This document shows, piece by piece, positions 9,112 through 17,051 of a stretch of 64,000 nucleotides of DNA. The translations under genes and the position numbers were made by a program. Under the pieces are notes generated by a model. That model saw only the letters and a list, made by a program, of their open reading frames with translations. It made no database searches and was not told the origin of the DNA. The stretch's first letter is position 1, and each line of letters starts with the position of its first letter. Source of the stretch: Haloarcula rara (GTDB lineage: Archaea > Halobacteriota > Halobacteria > Halobacteriales > Haloarculaceae); NCBI RefSeq assembly GCF_029338235.1, contig NZ_CP119785.1, positions 620,001 through 684,000 of the forward strand. The letters are read 5' to 3'.

Positions 9112-9984
9112 TTACGCCTTCACTTGCGCGCTCGTGACCCACTCGTGGGCGTGGTCCTCGGAGACCTCCGCCGCATCGGCGACCGTCGCCGTGTCGGCCT
9201 CGGCCAGGGCGCCGACGGACTGGATGCCGTTGCCACGGAGCTGGTCGGCCGCCGTCCGACCGAGCCCTTCGATGTCTTCGAGTCTCGCGTCGCCGGACTG
9301 GGCTCCGTCCTCGGTCGTCCGGACGTCCTTGGATAGCTGCTCCGCCGTGGTCTCGGCGACGGCTTCCGCCTCTTCTGTGATATCCATTGGGGCGGCTTCG
9401 GACGCGCGGACCGGCTCGGCGGTGTCCGCCTGGGCCTCACGCTGTGTCGCGAGCGCGTTTTCGAGCGTCTCGGCGACGAGGTCCTGCTGGCGCTCGCTCA
9501 GCTCGTCGAAGGTCTGGCCGAACTCCGACTCGAACCTGTTCCAGGCGCGCTGCTGGGTCCGTTCGAAGTCGTCGAACTGACTGTTGAGCGCGTCACGGAA
9601 CTCGTCGTCGTCCAGCGACGACTCGACGGCGTCGAGCTGGCCGTTGAACAGCTCCTGGGTCAGTTCGGCGCCCTGCTCGAAGCTCGCGTTCATGAGCTCC
9701 TGGGTCATCTCAGCGTTCTGCTGGAACTGCCGGTCGAGCGTCGCCCGGAACTCGTCGTCGTCAAGCGAGGACTCGACTGCGTCGAGTTGGGCGTTGAACA
9801 GCCCCTGAAGGAGGTCAACGGTCTGGCGCTGAGTGGACCGCTGGGCGCTGATGCCGTTGTACATGAACGCCTCGAAGGCGTTCTGCTGGAGCTCGAGGCC
9901 CCGCTGGAAGAGGTCCTGGCTCTGCTTGATTGATTCGCGTTGCATCTCGACGACTGCATCGAACGGAGTAGTGATGTCACTCAT
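9112..9984 (-). CDS. Coiled-coil protein with C-terminal helix-hairpin-helix domain (phasin-like N-terminus)
   Basis: 290 aa, rich in Gln, Asp and Glu, mostly predicted helix. Residues 1-170 carry an internal duplication: QLDAVESSLDDDEFR occurs twice, about 45 residues apart, and the MTQELMNASFE/LTQELFNGQLD segments repeat as well. The amphipathic helical look recalls phasins. The C-terminus (IEGLGRTAADQLRGNGIQSVG) is an HhH domain related to that of the protein at 3019-3693. It converges on ftsZ1 and is divergent from secE. Function is unknown; scaffold, granule-surface or nucleoid protein are possibilities, none shown by sequence. Confidence 0.78.
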   Translation of the reverse strand: MSDITTPFDAVVEMQRESIKQSQDLFQRGLELQQNAFEAFMYNGISAQRSTQRQTVDLLQGLFNAQLDAVESSLDDDEFRATLDRQFQQNAEMTQELMNASFEQGAELTQELFNGQLDAVESSLDDDEFRDALNSQFDDFERTQQRAWNRFESEFGQTFDELSERQQDLVAETLENALATQREAQADTAEPVRASEAAPMDITEEAEAVAETTAEQLSKDVRTTEDGAQSGDARLEDIEGLGRTAADQLRGNGIQSVGALAEADTATVADAAEVSEDHAHEWVTSAQVKA

Positions 9985-10293
9985 GGGTATCTCTGGTGTT
10001 GGGCGCCGCGGTCCCGGTGAAGATGACGGGGCCAGCGCCTGATTTCGCGTCTGAACGGAGGGGGCTCAAACGGATAAGCGGCGAGCTTGCAAAACACATT
10101 CAGGTATTTATTCCGGCACAGATGCCGCGAGGTTGCATATCTGTATGGTATTTTCTAGCATTTCGGAAATTAGAGCCGTCGCTGGACCGCCAGACGCAGG
10201 CTCTCCTCCCGGCGCGGGACCCGACTGCTGTCTCCCACGAGGGGGGCGCCGGCGACCACAATATAGAAAAGCCACCGGGCGGTAAGCCCCGAT
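9985..10293. promoter_or_regulatory. Divergent intergenic region upstream of secE
   Basis: About 310 bp between the coiled-coil gene and secE with no supported ORF. CAATATAGAAAAG at 10259-10271 contains a TATA-like element about 30 nt ahead of the secE ATG (10294), consistent with a promoter giving a leaderless or nearly leaderless secE-spt5 mRNA. An AT-rich stretch around 10100-10170 could serve the minus-strand gene, but it lies over 100 nt from its ATG, implying a long leader or another promoter. No structured RNA was recognised. Confidence 0.5.
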
Positions 10294-10473
10294 ATGAACG
10301 TTCCGTACGACCTCACCTCCTACGTTCGCGTGCTCAAACTGGCGAGTACGCCCGACTGGGAGGAGTTCTCCCAGATTGCAAAGATTGCCGGTGCCGGCAT
10401 CCTCCTCGTTGGACTCATCGGCTTCATCATCTTCGCCCTGATGACGTTCGTCCCGGGCAGCAAGCCGGTGTAA
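10294..10473 (+). CDS. secE: Preprotein translocase SecE/Sec61-gamma subunit
   Basis: A 59-aa single-span membrane protein, [20 protein letters not shown] and onward, ending FVPGSKPV. The hydrophilic N-terminal amphipathic helix is followed by one hydrophobic helix ([20 protein letters not shown]), the SecE/Sec61-gamma plan and length. It stabilises SecY in the Sec translocon. Four nt separate its stop from spt5, the conserved archaeal secE-spt5 pair, which strongly supports the call. A TATA-like element sits about 30 nt upstream. Confidence 0.93.
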   Translation: MNVPYDLTSYVRVLKLASTPDWEEFSQIAKIAGAGILLVGLIGFIIFALMTFVPGSKPV

Positions 10474-10477
10474 TCCG

Positions 10478-10915
10478 ATGGGAATCTACGCAGTCAAGAC
10501 CACGGCGAGCCAGGAGCGGACCGTCGCGGACATGATTATCAACCGCGAGGAACCGGACATCCACGCGGCGCTGGCGCCCGACTCGCTGACGAGCTACGTG
10601 ATGGTCGAGGCCGACGACCACTCCGTCTTCGAGCGCATCCTCGATGAGATTCCCCACGCCAACGGCGTCGTGCAGGGGGAGTCCTCGATGGCGGAAGTCG
10701 AGCACTTCCTCTCGCCGAAACCCGACGTGGAGGGCATCGCGGAAGGCGACATCGTCGAACTCATCGCCGGCCCGTTCAAGGGCGAGAAGGCCCAGGTCCA
10801 GCGCATCGACGAGGGCAAGGACCAGGTCACCGTCGAGCTTTACGAGGCGACGGTTCCGATTCCGGTCACCGTGCGTGGTGACCAGATTCGCGTGCTGGAC
10901 AGCGAAGAGCGGTAA
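10478..10915 (+). CDS. spt5: Transcription elongation factor Spt5 (NusG homologue)
   Basis: 145 aa with the two archaeal Spt5 domains. The NGN domain runs from residue 1 to about 80 ([20 protein letters not shown], then SYVMVEADD). The KOW domain begins near 88 with [20 protein letters not shown]. It binds the RNA polymerase clamp, with Spt4, to aid processivity. It follows secE by 4 nt and is surely cotranscribed. Length is typical and there is no oddity. Confidence 0.95.
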   Translation: MGIYAVKTTASQERTVADMIINREEPDIHAALAPDSLTSYVMVEADDHSVFERILDEIPHANGVVQGESSMAEVEHFLSPKPDVEGIAEGDIVELIAGPFKGEKAQVQRIDEGKDQVTVELYEATVPIPVTVRGDQIRVLDSEER

Positions 10916-11045
10916 CTGTCCGGCGACGGAGTCGCGTCTCGATCTCCGGACGTGTAACACGTCCTGTCTTCCGAGACAGACTTGATTGTGCAACGCTGTC
11001 CCCGAGCTATCGGTCAAAATCCAGTCGAAGCGTCGAGAGGTTTTA

Positions 11046-11060
11046 CACCACAGTGTGGTG
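11046..11060. promoter_or_regulatory. Perfect 15-bp palindrome upstream of the ABC operon
   Basis: CACCACAGTGTGGTG is a perfect 7-bp inverted repeat around a central G. It lies 17-31 nt before the ATG at 11077 and directly follows TTTTA at 11041-11045, where a TATA element would sit. The position suits a repressor operator controlling the three-gene ABC operon. No regulator gene is adjacent, so the binding protein is unknown. Confidence 0.45.
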
Positions 11061-11076
11061 ACGGTTCAGTTACAAG

Positions 11077-12012
11077 ATGGTAGCTATCCGAACGGACGGG
11101 TTGACGAAGCGCTTCGGCGACGTGGTCGCCGTCGACGACCTCGACCTCACCATCGAGGAGGGGGAGGTGTTTGGCTTCCTCGGGCCCAACGGTGCCGGGA
11201 AGTCGACGACCATCAACCTGCTGCTGGATTTCATCCGCCCGACAGCGGGCAGCGTCGAGGTGCTCGGGCGGGACGCACAGACGAACCCGGAGGAGATACG
11301 CGAGCGGGTCGGCGTCCTCCCGGAAGGGTACGGCTTCGACGACCCGCTGACGGGCCGGGAGTACCTGTCCTGGGCGATTCGGACGAAACGGGCCGACGAC
11401 GACGACGACGAACTGCTGGACCTGGTGGGACTCGGTGATGACGGCGACCGGCTTGCCGGCGACTACTCCAAGGGAATGCAACAGCGTCTGGCCTTCGCCA
11501 TCGCGCTAGTGGACGACCCGGACCTGCTGATTCTGGACGAGCCCTCGACTGGACTGGACCCCAACGGCATCCAGCAGCTACGAGAGGTCGTCCGTGAGCG
11601 GGCCGACCAGGGGACGACCGTCTTCTTCTCCAGTCACATCCTCTCGGAGGTCGAGGCGGTCAGCGACCGGGTCGGCGTGATGAACGAGGGCGAACTGGTC
11701 GCCGTCGACAGCATCGAGGGGCTGCGCGAGAGTGCGGGCGGGCACGCCACGCTCCGACTCGACTGCGCGTCGACGCCGGCGGGGCTGGGCGTGGACGCGC
11801 TCGACGGCGTCGCGGCGTCGAGGGTCGACGAGCGAACGCTGGTGGTCGACTGCACCGACCCGGCCGCGAAGGTCGACGTGGTCACCCACGTCGCCGAGCG
11901 CGCGACCGTCGAGGACATCCGCTCCGAGACCGTCTCGCTCGAGGCGCTGTTCAACGACCTGACCGGCGGCGGCCGCGACGACGCCCGGCCGGTCGAGGAG
12001 GTCCGCCAGTGA
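11077..12012 (+). CDS. ABC-2 type transporter ATP-binding protein
   Basis: 311-aa nucleotide-binding subunit. Walker A is GPNGAGKST (about residue 38), the signature region is YSKGMQQRLAFAIAL, Walker B is LLILDEPSTGLDP, and the H-loop is in SSHILSEVE. The C-terminal 80 residues are the variable extension common in CcmA/NatA-like exporters. Its stop overlaps the GTG start of the permease gene, so they form a unit. Likely an exporter for an unknown substrate (drug, lipid, sodium or peptide); the motifs do not say which. Confidence 0.92.
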   Translation: MVAIRTDGLTKRFGDVVAVDDLDLTIEEGEVFGFLGPNGAGKSTTINLLLDFIRPTAGSVEVLGRDAQTNPEEIRERVGVLPEGYGFDDPLTGREYLSWAIRTKRADDDDDELLDLVGLGDDGDRLAGDYSKGMQQRLAFAIALVDDPDLLILDEPSTGLDPNGIQQLREVVRERADQGTTVFFSSHILSEVEAVSDRVGVMNEGELVAVDSIEGLRESAGGHATLRLDCASTPAGLGVDALDGVAASRVDERTLVVDCTDPAAKVDVVTHVAERATVEDIRSETVSLEALFNDLTGGGRDDARPVEEVRQ

Positions 12013-12857
12013 GCCTGCGCGATATCACCCGCAAGGACTTCACCGCGGCGCGGCGGTCCCGGGCGCTGTGGGCCGTGGCGACGCTGCTTGCGTTGCTGAC
12101 CGCGCTCATCGCGTTCGGGTTCTCGGGATATCGACTCGGCCCCGAGGAGACGGTGATACAGCTGTTCAGGACCATGGGCGGCATGTTCGGACTTCTCCTG
12201 CCCATCGTCGCGCTGGTGGCGAGCTATATGGCGATCGCCGGCGAGCGCGAGAGCGGTGGCGTGAAGTTCCTGCTCGGGCTCCCCAACAGCCGCCGGGACG
12301 TGTTCCTCGGGAAGCTGGCGAGCCGACTGGGCGTGGTCACCGCGGGGCTCGTGTTCATGTTCGCCACGGCGACCGTGATGGCGGTCGCCCGCAACGGCGC
12401 CCTCCCGGTCGGCGTCGTCGGCGGGATGTTCGCCGTCTCGCTGCTGTACACGTCGGTGTTCGTCGCCATCGCCGTGGCGCTGTCGGCGACCGTCGCGGAG
12501 CGGAGCCGGGCCATCGCCGCCGCGGTCGGGTCGTACTTCGTCCTCGTCTTGCTGTACGTGATTCCCGGGGTCAACGTCGCGTTGCTGGTCCGGTTCGTCC
12601 ACCAGACCCTGCTCGGGTTCGAGCCGAACTTCGACCTCTACAACGCCGTGCTGTTCACCAGTCCGCTCATCGCCTATCGGAAGGCTATGAATATGGTCGT
12701 CCCGAGCGATCTCGAACAGGAGGTACTCCAGCGACCCGCGGAGAGCTACACCCCGCCGGGGTATCTCGGCGACGAGATGTCGCTGCTGGTGTTTGCCGCC
12801 TGGCTGGCGGTACCACTCGCCATCGGTTACTGGCGGTTCGAGGGGGCAGACCTGTGA
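12009..12857 (+). CDS. ABC-2 type transporter permease
   Basis: 282-aa membrane protein with about six hydrophobic segments. It begins VSLRDITRKDFTAARRSRAL, the cytosolic amphipathic start typical of ABC-2 permeases such as NatB. The internal GERESGGVKFLLGLPNSRRDVFLGKL is the conserved cytoplasmic loop of this class. GTG start, overlapping the ATPase stop by 4 nt; its own stop overlaps the next gene by 4 nt. It forms the membrane half of the exporter with the preceding ATPase. Confidence 0.9.
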   Translation: MSLRDITRKDFTAARRSRALWAVATLLALLTALIAFGFSGYRLGPEETVIQLFRTMGGMFGLLLPIVALVASYMAIAGERESGGVKFLLGLPNSRRDVFLGKLASRLGVVTAGLVFMFATATVMAVARNGALPVGVVGGMFAVSLLYTSVFVAIAVALSATVAERSRAIAAAVGSYFVLVLLYVIPGVNVALLVRFVHQTLLGFEPNFDLYNAVLFTSPLIAYRKAMNMVVPSDLEQEVLQRPAESYTPPGYLGDEMSLLVFAAWLAVPLAIGYWRFEGADL

Positions 12858-13513
12858 ACGGCGAGGAGCTGGCCGACACCGCCGGCACGGTGTTGCTGGT
12901 CCTGGGTGTCACCGCCTTGTTGGGGCCGGCGCTCTTCCCGGTCCAGCAGGTGCTCTATCACGAGACGCGTGCCGGCACGATGGCCGACGGTCCGGAACTG
13001 CGGGCCGAGGGGTACACCGTCATCGAGTACGAGAACCTCTCGGAGCGGGGCAAGGAGATATACGTGGACGCGCTTCGCTCCCCGGACGGGGCGTACACGG
13101 TACCCGTCGGCCAGGGCGCATCCGAGTTCCCGTACGACGGGGGGGACGACCTCGGTGACGCGAGCGGTCGGGCGGAGTTCGAGGAGCGCCAGCGGCTGAC
13201 TAGCGTCGTCATCGAGCGGCCCGACGACGCGGACCTCCCGCCGGCCGACGAGCCGGTCGAGCGTATCGACCGGGAGCGACCGCCCCCTGAGGACCCGGTG
13301 GGCGGCCGCGAGACGGCGAACCAGAACGAGACGGCGACAGAGAGCGAGCGACAGCTCGAACAGCGCCGACAGGTTGTCGCGAAGTACGACCTGGTGACCG
13401 TCGGGCAGCGGACGCCCCCGGTGACGGACTCGGGGAACCTCCTCCGGCTGGGGTCGGTGCTGCTCGGGACGGTCGCTATCGGCGTCGGCGGCTACCTCCG
13501 CTCGCGGCCCTAG
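12854..13513 (+). CDS. Membrane-anchored protein of the ABC operon, unknown function
   Basis: 219 aa, GTG start overlapping the permease stop (GTGA). One hydrophobic segment near the N-terminus (TVLLVLGVTALLGPALF) and one near the C-terminus (LGSVLLGTVAIGVGGYL) enclose a charged, acidic domain of about 150 residues. That topology fits an extracellular loop domain tethered at both ends. No family was recognised. Tight coupling to the ABC genes suggests an accessory or substrate-interacting subunit. Its stop overlaps, tail to tail, the convergent zinc-finger gene by 4 bp. Confidence 0.72.
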   Translation: MNGEELADTAGTVLLVLGVTALLGPALFPVQQVLYHETRAGTMADGPELRAEGYTVIEYENLSERGKEIYVDALRSPDGAYTVPVGQGASEFPYDGGDDLGDASGRAEFEERQRLTSVVIERPDDADLPPADEPVERIDRERPPPEDPVGGRETANQNETATESERQLEQRRQVVAKYDLVTVGQRTPPVTDSGNLLRLGSVLLGTVAIGVGGYLRSRP

Positions 13514-13800
13514 CCTTCCAGCCGCTCGATGACTTCGTTCATGTCCGCTTCGGACTCAATGGACTCCTTGATGTTCTCGCGGCGCCGTACCTCCGCGGCG
13601 GAGGCGTCGTAGGCCCGGACGTACTCGGCACGGGAGTGCTCGTCGAACGCGTGTTTGATAGCGAAGTAGCCGTCCGGGACGACCGTCCCACAGACCTTGC
13701 AAGTGATGCGGTCGTGGTCGGTCGACTGGTGGACGATGAGCTCCTCGACGCGGTCGAACTGGCTGTCGTCGCCCTCGATGGCACACTCCCAGCGTGGCAT
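13510..13800 (-). CDS. Small C2H2-like zinc-finger protein
   Basis: 96 aa from the ATG at 13800 (MPRWECAIEGDDSQFDRVEE). The centre holds a metal site: CKVCGTVVPDGYFAIKHAFDEH gives C-x2-C-x12-H-x4-H spacing. The charged C-terminal helix runs to the stop. An upstream in-frame start adds 18 unconserved-looking residues and was rejected. Haloarchaea have many such small proteins, and a regulatory role is only a guess. It converges with the ABC operon. Confidence 0.75.
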   Translation of the reverse strand: MPRWECAIEGDDSQFDRVEELIVHQSTDHDRITCKVCGTVVPDGYFAIKHAFDEHSRAEYVRAYDASAAEVRRRENIKESIESEADMNEVIERLEG

Positions 13801-13901
13801 TGGAGAGAGGCAGGCACCCCGATAATAAAAGCGTTCGCCACGGCGGACCGACACTTCCGCGAATAGAAACCCCTAATGGGGCGACAAGGGTAGCCTCTGC
13901 C

Positions 13902-14663
13902 GTGACGAGCGAGGGGTTCACAGTCGACCTGCACGTGAAGGTACTCGACGAGCAGGTCGTACAGCGAGCGAAGGCGCGGGGTCTCGACGCGCTGGTGTAC
14001 GCGCCCCACTTCACCCGACTGCCGGACATCCGGGCCAGAGCACGGGCGTTCTCCGACGAGGAGCTGACGGTCTATCCCGGTCGGGAACTGTTCACCGGAA
14101 CCTGGCAGCGTCGGCGCCACGTGCTTGCCATCGGCCTGGACGAGCAGGTGCCGGACTTTCTCACCCTCGACGGGACGATGGCGGAACTGCGGCGACAGGA
14201 CGCGGCAGTGCTGGTCCCCCATCCGGGCTTTCTCTCGGTGAGTCTCGGCCTGGAGGAGCTACGGACCTACCGGGAGACCATCGACGCCATCGAGGTGTAC
14301 AACCCCAAGTACCTGCCACACCACACCAGCCGAGCGAAGCGGTTCGCGGGGGCGACGGGGCTGTCGACGTTCGCCTCGTCGTACGCCCACTTGCCGGGGA
14401 CCATCGGGGAGGCGTGGGTGGCCTTCGACGAGCCGGTCGCCGACGAGTCGGCGCTGACGGCGGCCCTACGGGATGGCACGCCGCGACAGGTGAACCACCG
14501 TGACGGGCCCCTTCACACGCTGCGTCGCGGACTGGAGTTCGCCCATCTGGGCTACGAGAACAGCTGGGAGAAGTTCGACCGCGTCATGCTGCAGGGCACC
14601 GCGCCGACACATCCGGACCACGTGGCCTACAGCGGCAAGTTCGACGACGTGAAAGTGTACTAG
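13902..14663 (+). CDS. PHP-domain metal-dependent phosphoesterase
   Basis: 253 aa, GTG start (VTSEGFTVDLHVKVLDEQVV). PHP features are present: DLHVK near the N-terminus, ARGLDALVYAPHF, YPGRELFTG, VLVPHPGFLS and IDAIEVYNPKYLPH. The first motif reads DLHVK instead of the usual DLHTH, so one histidine of the metal site is replaced. Family members include histidinol-phosphatase-like and nucleotidase enzymes; the substrate is unknown. The C-terminal part matches the PHP-associated tail found in archaeal members. Convergent with the following YdjM-like gene, 4-bp overlap at the stops. Confidence 0.8.
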   Translation: MTSEGFTVDLHVKVLDEQVVQRAKARGLDALVYAPHFTRLPDIRARARAFSDEELTVYPGRELFTGTWQRRRHVLAIGLDEQVPDFLTLDGTMAELRRQDAAVLVPHPGFLSVSLGLEELRTYRETIDAIEVYNPKYLPHHTSRAKRFAGATGLSTFASSYAHLPGTIGEAWVAFDEPVADESALTAALRDGTPRQVNHRDGPLHTLRRGLEFAHLGYENSWEKFDRVMLQGTAPTHPDHVAYSGKFDDVKVY

Positions 14664-15166
14664 GCGACCGACCCGACGGCGTTTGCCAGCAGGTCCGTTG
14701 CCGCCGGGGGAAGATACTGGGGAAGGACGTGGACTAACGCGCCGACGGCTGCGAGTTCGAGTATCGTGATAGCCACGGTGACGACCTCGGCGTGCTCGGA
14801 GGAGGTCGTCACGCCGGTCGGCAACCCGTACTCCGTGTCCAGCACTGGGTAAAACAGCGCGATACCCCGCCGGGAGCCGACCATGTCGAGCACGTAGTGG
14901 GTCAGGACACCGAGCCAGACCCACTGGAGGTTGCCGCCGTGGTACACCGGATGGGCCAGGAAGATGAGCAACACCGGTAGGTTGTGGAGCGTCTTGCGGT
15001 GTTTGCCAAAGGCAGTGTCCACGTCAGGGAACAGGGCGCCAAGCACCACCGGGAGAAACACCTCGGCGATCGTCGCGAACGTCGAGACGTCCCCAGACGG
15101 GTCGAGGACGTAGCCCAGCCCGATACTCAACAGGACCGCGTTCAGAACGTGCCCACGCTTGTTCAT
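14660..15166 (-). CDS. YdjM-type membrane-bound metal-dependent hydrolase family protein
   Basis: 168 aa with about four hydrophobic segments. MNKRGHVLNAVLLSIGLGYV opens the protein, ALFPDVDTAFGKHRKTLHNL provides the conserved PD-D-H-x-R-x-x-x-H pattern, and VLTHYVLDMVGSRRG gives a second His/Asp set. This is the DUF457/YdjM arrangement of a membrane metal-binding protein. The physiological role of the family is poorly known. It sits between the PHP gene (convergent) and the CinA-like gene (same strand, 37 nt apart). Confidence 0.8.
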   Translation of the reverse strand: MNKRGHVLNAVLLSIGLGYVLDPSGDVSTFATIAEVFLPVVLGALFPDVDTAFGKHRKTLHNLPVLLIFLAHPVYHGGNLQWVWLGVLTHYVLDMVGSRRGIALFYPVLDTEYGLPTGVTTSSEHAEVVTVAITILELAAVGALVHVLPQYLPPAATDLLANAVGSVA

Positions 15167-15203
15167 CCAGGCGTCTCGACGACTGGCCGACCGAAAGGTC
15201 TTG

Positions 15204-15710
15204 CTACTGGGACCGAATCGTCTCCAGCAGGTCGGCGAGTGCTCGCCGGGCGATTTTGGCCTTTACTTCAGTTCGTGAGCCGTCGAACTCGTACTGGGCG
15301 ACGGTACAGCCCGACTCGCCCGTCTCCCAGGGAGCCGCGCGGGCGACGGCGATGAACACCGTCCCGACAGGGGTCTCCGGACTCCCGCCGGTCGGCCCGG
15401 CTACACCAGTCGTCGCCACGCCCCAGTCCGTGCCAGCGGTGTCTCTGACGCCGCGGGCCATCTCGGCCGCGACCGGCTCGGAGACCGCACCGTGGTCGTC
15501 GAGTGCCTCCCGAGAGACAGCCAGGAGGTCCTGTTTGGCCCCGTAGGAGTAGGTCACCAGCGAGCGGTCGAAGTAGGTCGAGGAGCCCGAGACGTCGGTC
15601 ACGAGCGAACCGACCAGCCCGCCGGTACAGGACTCCGCGAGCGCGAGGGTCTCGTCGCGCTCGTGCAACGCCGCGCCGACGCGTTGTTCGATGGGGTCGT
15701 CGTCGGTCAT
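15204..15710 (-). CDS. CinA C-terminal domain protein, nicotinamide-nucleotide amidase type
   Basis: 168-aa stand-alone CinA C-terminal domain. LALAESCTGGLVGSLVTDVS contains the conserved SCTGG motif. SLVTYSYGAKQDLL and VATTGVAGPTGGSPETPVGT are further family blocks. Characterised relatives (PncC) deamidate NMN to nicotinate mononucleotide in pyridine-nucleotide salvage. No N-terminal molybdopterin-binding domain is present, as is usual for PncC-type proteins. The biochemical role here is inferred from family. Confidence 0.88.
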   Translation of the reverse strand: MTDDDPIEQRVGAALHERDETLALAESCTGGLVGSLVTDVSGSSTYFDRSLVTYSYGAKQDLLAVSREALDDHGAVSEPVAAEMARGVRDTAGTDWGVATTGVAGPTGGSPETPVGTVFIAVARAAPWETGESGCTVAQYEFDGSRTEVKAKIARRALADLLETIRSQ

Positions 15711-15816
15711 ACAGTCTCCTTGGCCCCATTCACGAATAAGCGTTCAGCCCTGTCGAGTGAGGGTCCCCGAGTCATGACTCCATACTGGTAAGTAGCTGGG
15801 TGGTAATATACCGGAT

Positions 15817-16731
15817 GTGACATCGACACTACTACAGTTGGAAACACCAGCACTGGACAATCCAGGCCAGTTCATCGTATCGGTGGTAATGGACATCATC
15901 GGTGGTATCGGGAGCTTCGTCCTCTCGTTGCTCACCTTCGTCATCGCGTTCGCCGTCCTGTACATCGTCGGGAAGAAATTCCTGACCGAGGCGACGCGAA
16001 AGGCACTCAACCAGCGGGATTTCTCCCCCGCCGTGGTCAGCCTCGGGGCGAGCATCGCCGGGGCAATCGCGCTGTTTGGCGCGGTCGCAATCGGTGCGTA
16101 CGTCGCGGGCTTCCCGACGATTCTGGCGGCCTTCGCGACCATCACCGGTGCGCTCGCGCTCGGTGTGGCCTTCGCCGCAGGCGATATCATCGAGAACTTC
16201 GTCGCCGGTATCTTCATCCTCAAGGACAAACCCTTCGAGGTCGGCGACTACATCGAGTGGAACGGTAACGGCGGTATCGTTCGCGAGATCAATCTCCGCG
16301 TCTCGAAGCTCGACACGTGGGACAACGAGCAGCTCACGGTGCCCAACGGCGAGCTCGCCAACGCCGTCGTGAAGAACACGCAGGCTCACGAGACCCGCCG
16401 TGTCACGGTCGACATCGGTGTCGACTACGGCACCGACGTGGACAAGGCGCGAGAGATACTCCTCGAAGAGGCGGCCGCCATCGACGGTGTGCTTGAGGAC
16501 CCGGAACCGGCCGCGCCGCTTACCACTCTCGATGACTCCGCCATCGTCTTCAACGCCCGTATGTGGATTAACCCACGGGAGACTGGTGCCGGCGGTGTCA
16601 AGCACAAGTTCACTGAGACGGTTATGGACCGCTTCGACGATGCTGGCATCGGGTTCCCGTACCCGCACACCGAAGTCGTCGGCTCGCTGGACGTCCAACA
16701 GACCGAAGCCAGCGCCGTCGCGGACGACTAA
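15817..16731 (+). CDS. MscS-family mechanosensitive ion channel
   Basis: 304 aa. Three hydrophobic segments come first (about residues 25-55, 75-100 and 100-125), the last Gly/Ala-rich as in the MscS pore helix (ITGALALGVAFAAGDIIENF). The beta domain follows with VGDYIEWNGNGGIVREINLR and LTVPNGELANAVVKN, the classical MscS signature. It relieves hypo-osmotic stress by opening under membrane tension. GTG at 15817 is the annotated start; an ATG at 15892 is possible. TAATATACC lies just upstream. Confidence 0.93.
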   Translation: MTSTLLQLETPALDNPGQFIVSVVMDIIGGIGSFVLSLLTFVIAFAVLYIVGKKFLTEATRKALNQRDFSPAVVSLGASIAGAIALFGAVAIGAYVAGFPTILAAFATITGALALGVAFAAGDIIENFVAGIFILKDKPFEVGDYIEWNGNGGIVREINLRVSKLDTWDNEQLTVPNGELANAVVKNTQAHETRRVTVDIGVDYGTDVDKAREILLEEAAAIDGVLEDPEPAAPLTTLDDSAIVFNARMWINPRETGAGGVKHKFTETVMDRFDDAGIGFPYPHTEVVGSLDVQQTEASAVADD

Positions 16732-16866
16732 CGAGGGGGAGCTCCCTCGGCCCACGTAAGCGGGGCGGAACGACCCCGCGAACCGCCTGATTTACGCCAT
16801 TTTTTGCGCGACGCCACACCGACACACTGTCCCGAGAGCTTTCCGTCTCGGCGACAAACATACCAT

Positions 16867-17010
16867 ATGGCCTACCAGACGACAGTCGGCTGGTCACTCG
16901 TCTCCTCGGGTATCGTCACACTCCTGCTCGGCTTTCTGCCGGGGACGGACCTGTTCTGGGGGATACTCCTCCTCGTGGTCGGGCTGGTGACACTGTACAT
17001 CCGACAGTAG
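16867..17010 (+). CDS. Small two-helix membrane protein
   Basis: 47 aa: MAYQTTVGWSLVSSGIVTLL and on to TLYIRQ. Two hydrophobic stretches are separated by the turn LPGTDLF, giving a small hairpin membrane protein. No family was recognised. The ATG at 16867 follows an A/T-rich CATACCAT. It ends 41 nt before the aminotransferase gene on the same strand and may share its transcript. Confidence 0.6.
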   Translation: MAYQTTVGWSLVSSGIVTLLLGFLPGTDLFWGILLLVVGLVTLYIRQ

Positions 17011-17051
17011 CACACCGAAGAGCAAAGACCGTCGGCCCGCCCAGACCCGGT

